Below, piece by piece: positions 6,636-10,485 of a DNA stretch of 10,485 bases. The translations under genes and the position numbers were made by a program. Under the pieces are notes generated by a model. The model made no database searches. It was not told where the DNA came from and saw only the letters and a program-made list of their open reading frames with translations. Each line of letters starts with the position of its first letter. Positions within the stretch are counted from its first letter, which is position 1. Origin of the DNA: DAOOVD01 sp035369845 (GTDB taxonomy: Bacteria; Bacillota; Desulfotomaculia; Desulfotomaculales; Pelotomaculaceae); NCBI GenBank assembly GCA_035369845.1, contig DAOOVD010000067.1:1-10485 (forward strand). The letters run 5' to 3'.

Positions 6636-6899
6636 CTATTTATCCTGCGTTAGATAATAGTATCTTGCCGTAAATTCAGGCGGCTTCTTTTTTCGCCTTC
6701 TTTTATTTTTTTTACTCCCTCTTTTTTTAAAATCCGGCGGACCGGAAGGCAGAACGTCTTTTGATTTATTATTTGGCGGACTACTTTCCCCCCACCACCT
6801 GAAAAATACCCTGCTTGACATGTTTACTATTATCTTGGGACACGTTAAATAACACCGTACCGCCAAGCACCCCGGACAATTCAACTTCTCTGCCAACAA
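6636..6899 (-). CDS. Unknown basic protein with Cys-rich N-terminus, UUG start (doubtful)
   Basis: A UUG at 6899 (with another UUG next to it) is preceded by a strong GGGGAGGTG SD at about 6914-6906, which is the main reason to take this frame seriously. The 87-aa product has four cysteines within the first 20 residues (NCPGCLAVRCYLTCP). Then come an aromatic patch (RVFFRWWGES), a Pro/Asn/Ser linker, and a lysine/arginine run (about 58-72) before ending ARYYYLTQDK. The second half is AT-rich and purine-rich, so its coding quality is poor and the basic run partly reflects AAA/AAG-rich DNA. I recognise no family. It lies just after a terminator and just before the terS control region, so if expressed it would be the first gene of a new unit. 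A small nucleic-acid-binding protein is conceivable; a spurious frame is equally so. Confidence 0.4.
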   Translation of the reverse strand: MLAEKLNCPGCLAVRCYLTCPKIIVNMSSRVFFRWWGESSPPNNKSKDVLPSGPPDFKKRGSKKNKRRRKKKPPEFTARYYYLTQDK

Positions 6900-6912
6900 C
6901 GTCCCACCTCCC

Positions 6913-6952
6913 CAAAAAATTAAAAAGGCCCAAGCGTTTTATCGCTCAGACC
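6913..6952 (-). terminator. Intrinsic terminator closing the small-gene operon
   Basis: On the minus strand GGTCTGAGCG (6952-6943) pairs with CGCTTGGGCC (6936-6927) over a 6-nt loop, ten pairs including three G-U. It is followed by TTTTTAATTTTTT. The TAA stop of the last small gene (6941-6939) lies in the loop, as also seen at 903-929. It marks the end of the right-hand gene block. Confidence 0.8.
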
Positions 6953-7115
6953 TCCCGTTTTTCGGGCCAGCCCATGATTTGAATGTCTTCCGGACATCCC
7001 ACGTAATCACGTTTCCGTTTTGAATCCTGAAAATTATATCCCCGAACTTAACTTTGTCTATCTCTTCAGCCTGCCTTCTTATCTCGGCTATCAGTTGCTC
7101 GGAAACCTTATCCAG
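6939..7115 (-). CDS. DUF2292-like small protein, apparent CTG start (58 aa)
   Basis: Translating the minus strand gives an open frame from a TGA near 7150 to the TAA at 6939. It reads DKVSEQLIAEIRRQAEEIDK, then VKFGDIIFRIQNGNVITWDV and a basic tail. An amphipathic helix followed by (V/I)xxGxIxxxIxxGxVixxx is the pattern of the short DUF2292-type proteins common in Firmicutes and their phages; their role is unknown. No ATG, GTG or TTG lies in frame before this conserved part. CTG at 7115 is the only plausible start, with AGGAAGAGGG about ten bases upstream, and it overlaps the end of the preceding zinc-ribbon gene by 8 bp. Starting by coupling with that gene is likely. Coding is supported by sensible codon use and the family-like pattern; the start is uncertain. 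Confidence 0.55.
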   Translation of the reverse strand: MDKVSEQLIAEIRRQAEEIDKVKFGDIIFRIQNGNVITWDVRKTFKSWAGPKNGRSER

Positions 7116-7293
7116 CCGGCGCCACCCTCTTCCTTGCCCATATACTAATCCTGCTCATCTCCCCGTCCTCGTGCCGGATCTCCCGGAACGTGTATACCGT
7201 GTCACATTTCATGCAGCGCCAGGCATCTTTCCCCTGTCCAAAGTAAACCCGGAAAAGCTCCTCACCGCCGCACTCCTTGCGCGGGCAAATCAT
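7108..7293 (-). CDS. Small zinc-ribbon protein (61 aa)
   Basis: The sequence contains C3-P-R-K-E-C8 and, 18 residues later, C26-x2-C29 (WRCMKCDTVYTF). This is a classic four-cysteine zinc ribbon like those in transcription-factor or phage DNA-associated mini proteins. A basic tail (RISIWARKRVAPAG) follows. The ATG at 7293 overlaps the stop of the upstream 70-aa gene (ATGA, 7293-7290). No enzymatic motif is present. A nucleic-acid or protein adaptor role is the usual guess for such phage proteins, but none is demonstrated here. Confidence 0.75.
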   Translation of the reverse strand: MICPRKECGGEELFRVYFGQGKDAWRCMKCDTVYTFREIRHEDGEMSRISIWARKRVAPAG

Positions 7294-7502
7294 CGACTCC
7301 CCAAGGCAACCGCCCCCTTTTTCTCCCCGTACAGCCCCATCGGGCAGTCCCAGACCAGGTCAGGATATCTAACCTGCTTGTCCATGGCCGCGCACCTGTC
7401 TTTTTCAGGGCGGCTGGGCATGTAATAACACTCCCGGCACTTCTTTTGCCGCAGTTCAAAGCCGTTCCAGTAATAAAGTTTTTTCAGCTTTTCACGGCTC
7501 AT
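7290..7502 (-). CDS. Small four-cysteine phage protein (70 aa)
   Basis: The cysteines are C22, C25, C37 and C53, in KKCRECYYMPSRPEKDRC followed later by YPDLVWDCPMG. Wider spacing than in an ordinary zinc ribbon still permits one metal site; the CxxC pair with a distal Cys pair suggests zinc. The N-terminus is basic and aromatic (KLKKLYYWNGFELRQ). The ATG overlaps the HNH gene's stop (ATGA at 7502-7499) and its own stop overlaps the next zinc-ribbon gene in the same way, so the three are translated as a coupled chain. Function unknown. Confidence 0.72.
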   Translation of the reverse strand: MSREKLKKLYYWNGFELRQKKCRECYYMPSRPEKDRCAAMDKQVRYPDLVWDCPMGLYGEKKGAVALGSR

Positions 7503-8122
7503 GCTTCAGGCCGCCTCCTTCCCCCGCGCCGCGCGCGTTTTCGCTCCCCGATCTTGTTGCAGATGTCCGCGATGATGACCCCCGTTTTTGTCAGTTCAGC
7601 GTTGTTTTGAATTAAACCACGCTGGTTCAGTCGCACCAACTGCGCCCGGGACACCAAAATAAGGTTCTCCGGATCAAAATTCCGCTTGTTACCGTCCCCG
7701 AATATAACCGCATGGTCCGGCGGAACAGGCCCGTTGGCGGCTTCCCATATTACGATATGCTTACCCTTCCAGTTCCTTTGTTTTTGGCCATCTGCAACTT
7801 TTATCTCCACATAGCCATCCGCGTTTACTCTTTCAGAGCCTATTGGCACCCAATTAGCTGGCTTATTGCCCTTCTTGAACTGGGTGGCTTTACCACCGAA
7901 GGTGACTCCCTTTTTGCCTTTATTCCAAGGCACGTGGCCGGGCTGAAACCTGCAGTCCACGTAGTTGCAGATCCAATTATTCCTCATAAACGCCCTGATC
8001 TGTGATTTTTTTAGGTCCAGCCCGAAATGAACATTGAATATTGCGGTCAATTCCGCAACGGTGCGCCCTTCCGCGTTCCTGTCTATGAATTCGAACTCTT
8101 CCTGCGTAAAACGATGAACCAT
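7499..8122 (-). CDS. HNH endonuclease (HNH_3/NUMOD-type, 207 aa)
   Basis: The N-terminal ~50 residues (FTQEEFEFIDRNAEGRTVAE ... KSQIRAFMRNN) look like a helix-turn-helix DNA-binding segment. GHVPWNKGKKG and QFKKGNKPANWVPIG are the NUMOD3-like and linker motifs seen in phage HNH enzymes. The nuclease core is KHIVIWEAANGPVPPDHAVI with H122 and H137, then FGDGNKRNFDPENL with D143, N145 and N153, followed by ILVSR. The C-terminus is strongly basic (KRARRGGRRR). The ATG at 8122 has AGGAG nine bases upstream and lies 6 bp after the previous stop. HNH enzymes near terminase genes either are homing elements or help terminase cleave at cos. This one is integrated in the coupled operon, about 1.1 kb before terS, and is not flanked by obvious repeats. 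It belongs to a different HNH subfamily from the enzyme at 350-880. Confidence 0.88.
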   Translation of the reverse strand: MVHRFTQEEFEFIDRNAEGRTVAELTAIFNVHFGLDLKKSQIRAFMRNNWICNYVDCRFQPGHVPWNKGKKGVTFGGKATQFKKGNKPANWVPIGSERVNADGYVEIKVADGQKQRNWKGKHIVIWEAANGPVPPDHAVIFGDGNKRNFDPENLILVSRAQLVRLNQRGLIQNNAELTKTGVIIADICNKIGERKRARRGGRRRPEA

Positions 8123-8128
8123 ATCACG

Positions 8129-8383
8129 CTACTCCTTTAAAAACTGCGCCTTAAGCATCGGGGGCAGTTTCTTTTCGCCGTCATCCCCACCGATGTATTC
8201 ATGTATAAACGCCTTCGCTTTCAGCACCAGTGAACCATTTGCAATGATTTGCGTTGCGATATCTGAAATTGCCTTGGCTCTGGTAATTTCCTCTTGCAGT
8301 TTATCCCCTGTCAAGTCCTCGTCGCCCAAGCGCTCCAACTGGGCGAACAGGTGGTTATTGAGGTCACCAAGCGTGTTTTTCAT
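8129..8383 (-). CDS. Conserved small phage protein (84 aa), function unknown
   Basis: The product starts MKNTLGDLNNHLFAQLERLG and continues with LQEEITRAKAISDIATQIIA. It is almost entirely helical and has a charged C-terminus ending in KAQFLKE. The DLNNHLFxQLERLxDExL opening is a recurring pattern in small phage proteins encoded near nuclease and replication genes in both Gram-negative and Gram-positive phages. I know of no assigned function. An SD-like GGGGGGAAG lies ten bases before the ATG at 8383. The start also overlaps the stop of a possible 16-aa upstream ORF (ATGA), which may couple its translation to the preceding gene. Confidence 0.82.
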   Translation of the reverse strand: MKNTLGDLNNHLFAQLERLGDEDLTGDKLQEEITRAKAISDIATQIIANGSLVLKAKAFIHEYIGGDDGEKKLPPMLKAQFLKE

Positions 8384-8430
8384 GATAATACTTCCCCCCT
8401 TTTGCCAAACCCGGATTGTAATTGTTTCAC
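8380..8430 (-). CDS. Possible 16-aa coupling peptide (GTG start)
   Basis: A GTG at 8430 follows directly after the TAA of the 91-aa gene and has GGAGG eight bases upstream. It encodes MKQLQSGFGKRGEVLS, and its TGA overlaps the ATG of the 84-aa gene as ATGA. It fills the only 47-nt gap in this part of the operon exactly, with the same start/stop geometry as its neighbours. It may be a translational-coupling leader rather than a functional peptide, or it may be coincidental. Confidence 0.35.
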   Translation of the reverse strand: MKQLQSGFGKRGEVLS

Positions 8431-8706
8431 TTACCCCGCCTCCTTATCCGGCCTGATCGTCGTGCATACCCAGGCATTTTCAACAAGGCATAACACCGCA
8501 ACCAGCCCGCCGCCCAGCTCTATATTTGCCTCCAAGCCCTCAGCTCTCACTCCCCCGCCCCGCAGGTGGTTGTAAAGCAGTGTCTCCACCAGCGCAGCCA
8601 GGCCGCTCTTTCGCTTGGGACTCCTGTCCGCCCGTTCCAGCCACCGTTCAAAGGCGTGGTCTGAGATAATCACTGTCGGCGATCTCGGGTGAATCGGTTT
8701 CGGCAT
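8431..8706 (-). CDS. Small phage protein with HxxER motif (91 aa), unknown
   Basis: After a short basic lead, residues 11-25 read TVIISDHAFERWLER, with H17, E20, R21 and R25. A β-strand followed by HAxxRxxxR is shared by several RelE-like/DUF4258-like small RNases and by unrelated phage proteins. The rest is an Ala/Leu-rich helix, a Gly-rich turn (LRGGGVRAEGLEAN) and two β-strands (VAVLCLVENAWVCTTIRP). The fold could therefore be a small αβ protein of the mRNA-interferase-like type, but the catalytic evidence is thin and no antitoxin partner is evident. The ATG at 8706 has GGAGG nine bases upstream, inside the end of the previous gene, and lies 3 bp after its stop. Confidence 0.75.
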   Translation of the reverse strand: MPKPIHPRSPTVIISDHAFERWLERADRSPKRKSGLAALVETLLYNHLRGGGVRAEGLEANIELGGGLVAVLCLVENAWVCTTIRPDKEAG

Positions 8707-8709
8707 AGG

Positions 8710-8985
8710 TCATCGCCTCCGGCCTTCTACTTCTGTGAGGCGCTTGTCCATATCCTGCTCAACGAATATCGCCAGCTCGTGGGATTTTTCAAGGGCTTTG
8801 AGCCGCTCGTCCATGTCCTTCAGTTGCACTTCAAGCTCGTAGTATTTTTCACCCAAGAGGTAAACGTCGGTCTGCAGCTGCTTAAGCTGCTCTTCCTGGG
8901 TAGGCTCTGGCGCCGGCCTGGACTGAGCGGCGCCAACGAAAAACAATACCGCTATTATCAAGATAAAGATAAGATACCTTTTCAC
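8710..8985 (-). CDS. Membrane-anchored coiled-coil protein (91 aa)
   Basis: I place the start at GTG 8985. GGGAGGTG lies seven bases upstream, and the GTGA overlaps the stop of the VRR-NUC gene in the style of the other junctions. A longer frame from ATG 9027 would add a Cys/Gly-rich stretch with no SD. The product starts VKRYLIFILIIAVLFFVGAA, one membrane helix or uncleaved signal anchor. A Pro-rich spacer (RPAPEPTQEE) and a heptad-rich coiled coil (about 30-80: LKQLQTDVYLLGEKYYELEV and onward) follow, ending in GRRR. A one-helix anchor plus coiled coil suggests an inner-membrane scaffold facing outward. A spanin-like role is possible but lysis genes are absent nearby. Confidence 0.75.
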   Translation of the reverse strand: MKRYLIFILIIAVLFFVGAAQSRPAPEPTQEEQLKQLQTDVYLLGEKYYELEVQLKDMDERLKALEKSHELAIFVEQDMDKRLTEVEGRRR

Positions 8986-9353
8986 TTTACAACACCTCCC
9001 GCAAGCTTCATTACATCCTCCACGCACCTGACCACTATGTACTCCCCGCCGTGGGCCTTAATATCTTCCTCAAACTTTCGCTGGTCCTTCGACTGGCTGC
9101 CGTCCGGGGTCTTGACCTCGATCCATATGGACCGGCTGTCTTTTATCGCGTACAGGTCGGCTATGCCTTTGTAGCTGCCCAGGCTCTGGTGGTTTTTGAA
9201 TACAAACCAGCCGTGCCATTGGAGGAATTCTTTGATCTGTCGCTGGATGTCGGATTCTTTAAGTTTTATCGCTGCCGGCTGCTGTTTAGGTTCGGGTAAA
9301 TAGCCCACCTTTTTCAGCTGTGCCTCGATTAGCCTGGTCATGGCTCCTAACAC
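8982..9353 (-). CDS. VRR-NUC domain nuclease (123 aa)
   Basis: This is the compact phage/bacterial stand-alone VRR-NUC form of the PD-(D/E)xK superfamily, predicted to act on branched or recombining DNA. The motifs are all present: E33 in ESDIQRQIKEFL, GIADLYAI with D66, WIEVK with E79 and K81, and SKDQRKF with Q91. The ending YIVVRCVEDV matches the family's final strand. GTG 9353 overlaps the previous stop by 7 bp. ATG 9341 (residue 5) is an alternative, but its AGGAG is only two bases away. Its neighbours (HARP-like mini protein before, membrane coiled-coil after) place it in the early DNA-processing part of the phage. Confidence 0.9.
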   Translation of the reverse strand: MLGAMTRLIEAQLKKVGYLPEPKQQPAAIKLKESDIQRQIKEFLQWHGWFVFKNHQSLGSYKGIADLYAIKDSRSIWIEVKTPDGSQSKDQRKFEEDIKAHGGEYIVVRCVEDVMKLAGGVVK

Positions 9354-9562
9354 TCCATCACATTTTCAAAATGCGCTTTACAATCCCGCTCGGCCTGGGC
9401 TGCGTACTTGTCCGATATCCACCACGTCTTCATGTCCGGGTCCCACTTCCTGTGTTCGGCCGGCACGTGCCGCTTCAACGCCTCGATAAAGTCCTCGTCA
9501 TACGGCGTATCTATGTAGATACCGCCGTGCTTGCGGGTTATATAACAGTGGGATTTTTTCAT
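9347..9562 (-). CDS. HARP-like small protein (71 aa)
   Basis: The sequence IYIDTPYDEDFIEALKRHVP then HRKWDPDMKTWWISDKY follows the pattern xPYDxxFIxxxK...RxWDxxxKxWxI. This pattern is found in HARP-type domains of SMARCAL1-like annealing helicases and in short stand-alone phage versions. In helicases the domain binds forked DNA. A stand-alone role in phages is not established, so a DNA-junction adaptor for the adjacent VRR-NUC nuclease is my inference. The ATG at 9562 has a perfect GGAGGT eight bases upstream. The 51-nt gap before it carries a 10-bp periodic repeat. Confidence 0.7.
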   Translation of the reverse strand: MKKSHCYITRKHGGIYIDTPYDEDFIEALKRHVPAEHRKWDPDMKTWWISDKYAAQAERDCKAHFENVMEC

Positions 9563-9580
9563 ATATTGTTACCTCCGCCT

Positions 9581-9620
9581 AAATCAAACCTGCTTAAGCC
9601 TACTCGAACCCATTTAAACC
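9581..9620. repeat. Four tandem 10-bp units (consensus NAYTYRARCC)
   Basis: The plus strand reads AAATCAAACC, TGCTTAAGCC, TACTCGAACC, CATTTAAACC as four consecutive 10-mers. All share T at position 4, A at 7 and CC at 9-10, with purine/pyrimidine agreement elsewhere. The array spans the gap between two genes and includes the last codons and stop of the helix-turn-helix gene. One unit equals about one helical turn, so the same face of DNA is presented each time, as expected for a cooperative protein-binding array. Confidence 0.5.
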
Positions 9621-10485
9621 GCCTCATCCGTCCGGGCCTCCCAACGTCCTTTTGCATCGTTTTTCTCCAAACGGTACTTCCCGAAAGGGACGCCATGTTT
9701 TTTTATTTGCTCGACCAGTGCGGTTCCGCCGATTTTCAGGCTACCACCCCTCTTATGCAGCTTACCGAGTTCGTAGCAACCCTCTTTTGTTTCAGATGGC
9801 ACTAAAACTATAATCCTGTTTCCGGTCACGCCGACTCTGATATTGCGGACCCTTTCCATCGCCCGGGCAGCCGCGGCGTTTATTGATATGCCATTCTGGT
9901 AGAATCTCAACACCGGGTATGATTTGGCCGGTTTAAAGGGTACAACCCAGGCGATTTGTTCGTCGCTGTCGTCAGCGACTTTTGGCGCCTGGTCAATTAT
10001 ATTTTCGGGTGTATCCCCGGCGCTGGGCTGAATAGAGGGTTCAGGTTGTTGTTCCTTTTGCGGCCTGACTATCATCCCGGCCACTCCCCACTCTTTCTTC
10101 GCGTCCGTCAGGAATTTTTGGTTATTCGTATATTTCAGACCAACTGATTCGAGAATTTTTTTATCAGACAACCCTTGCCGTTTTAACTCGAGGTATTTCT
10201 CTTTGGTAAGGGTTGTTTTAAACTCTTCCAAACTCATCTCTTCAGCCTCCTTCCAGTGTTCCGGCACCGCTATACAATGCCGGGCCATCTCTTTTTTTAT
10301 ACGGGCTATACTTACCCCGATTCTTCTGGCCGCGTCCTCCAGACACGTGGAACTTTCCATCGCATACTTTACTTCACCCCTGGTCAAATCGCGGTCCTTT
10401 CGCGGCACCGGCGGCCCGTATCTGGCCGCAATTTCTTCAGGGTTGAGTTTATATGTTTTTATTGGCCCGGCGCCGGCGTAACCGT
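9614..10485 (-). CDS. Helix-turn-helix regulatory-type phage protein (5' end outside window)
   Basis: A GTG at 10408 could start a 264-aa protein, but the frame stays open to the window edge. It adds sensible residues (GPIKTYKLNPEEIAARYGPP) and no SD precedes the GTG, so I treat the gene as 5'-partial. The first visible helix-turn-helix is around EVKYAMESSTCLEDAARRIG...ARIKKEMARH. A second helical pair follows (KEKYLELKRQGLSDKKILES). Next come a Gln/Pro-rich linker and a C-terminal β-rich domain (VRVGVTGNRIIVLVPS, then GGSLKIGGTALVEQI and GKYRLEKND). Two DNA-binding-like segments joined to a globular C-terminal domain suggest a phage transcription or replication regulator, but I cannot name a family. 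It heads the small-gene operon as far as visible. Confidence 0.75.
   Translation of the reverse strand, partial: GYAGAGPIKTYKLNPEEIAARYGPPVPRKDRDLTRGEVKYAMESSTCLEDAARRIGVSIARIKKEMARHCIAVPEHWKEAEEMSLEEFKTTLTKEKYLELKRQGLSDKKILESVGLKYTNNQKFLTDAKKEWGVAGMIVRPQKEQQPEPSIQPSAGDTPENIIDQAPKVADDSDEQIAWVVPFKPAKSYPVLRFYQNGISINAAAARAMERVRNIRVGVTGNRIIVLVPSETKEGCYELGKLHKRGGSLKIGGTALVEQIKKHGVPFGKYRLEKNDAKGRWEARTDEAV

Noticed and set aside
6442..6640. tRNA, CRISPR or attachment site in the terS control region
   Set aside because: No cloverleaf, no repeat-spacer pattern, and no integrase gene or core duplication is visible.
6813..6856. Plus-strand TTGACA as a promoter
   Set aside because: There is no acceptable -10 at 16-18 nt, and no plus-strand gene lies downstream.
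8986..9027. Longer start (ATG 9027) for the membrane coiled-coil protein
   Set aside because: There is no SD, and the added Cys/Gly-rich residues lie in the VRR-NUC coding region; GTG 8985 has GGGAGGTG at ideal spacing.
9584..9613. Nine-codon ORF (ATG directly after the TAA at 9616-9614)
   Set aside because: It lies wholly in the 10-bp repeat and does not reach the next start, which has its own perfect SD; the repeat explains the sequence better.

Overview
The window is a stretch of a tailed-phage (Caudoviricetes) genome, most likely a prophage of a Gram-positive Firmicute. Every convincing gene is on the minus strand, so the region reads from right to left. Strong GGAGGTG-type Shine-Dalgarno sites, start/stop overlaps (ATGA, TGATG, GTGA), GUG and UUG starts and a portal/minor-head pair of the SPP1 type all suit a Clostridia/Peptococcaceae-like host of medium-high GC. 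The host assignment is inference; no host gene or integration site is visible.

Right part, about 10485 to 6939: a tightly packed block of small accessory and DNA-metabolism genes. It holds a 5'-partial helix-turn-helix protein, a HARP-like mini protein, a VRR-NUC nuclease, a membrane-anchored coiled-coil protein, a 91-aa protein, a possible 16-aa coupling peptide, an 84-aa phage protein, a large HNH endonuclease, two small four-cysteine proteins and a DUF2292-like protein. It ends in an intrinsic terminator at about 6913-6952.

Middle, 6900 to 6442: a lower-GC transition zone. It carries one odd, very basic UUG-start ORF, a promoter/operator-like segment with two TTGACA boxes and an inverted repeat, and a second terminator just before the packaging genes. 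A cos/pac site could lie here, but none is demonstrable by eye.

Left part, 6441 to 1: the packaging and head module, in the order terminase small subunit, terminase large subunit, portal, and an SPP1 gp7/Mu F-type minor head protein with a C-terminal HExxH metallopeptidase-like domain. Two small structural-region proteins, a free-standing HNH homing-type endonuclease and the start of a scaffold/protease-region protein follow. Intrinsic terminators sit inside this late operon, each followed by a similar A/T spacer and ribosome-binding site.

The first ~35-65 bases do not fit the phage gene that runs into them. On the plus strand they encode what looks like a piece of a PLP-dependent aminotransferase, so the left edge may be a chimeric or recombination junction.

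The main leads are the capsid-linked zincin domain, the repeated terminator-spacer-SD module, the HNH cassette bounded by 10-bp direct repeats that contain the SD, the 10-bp-periodic repeat at 9581-9620 and the edge anomaly.
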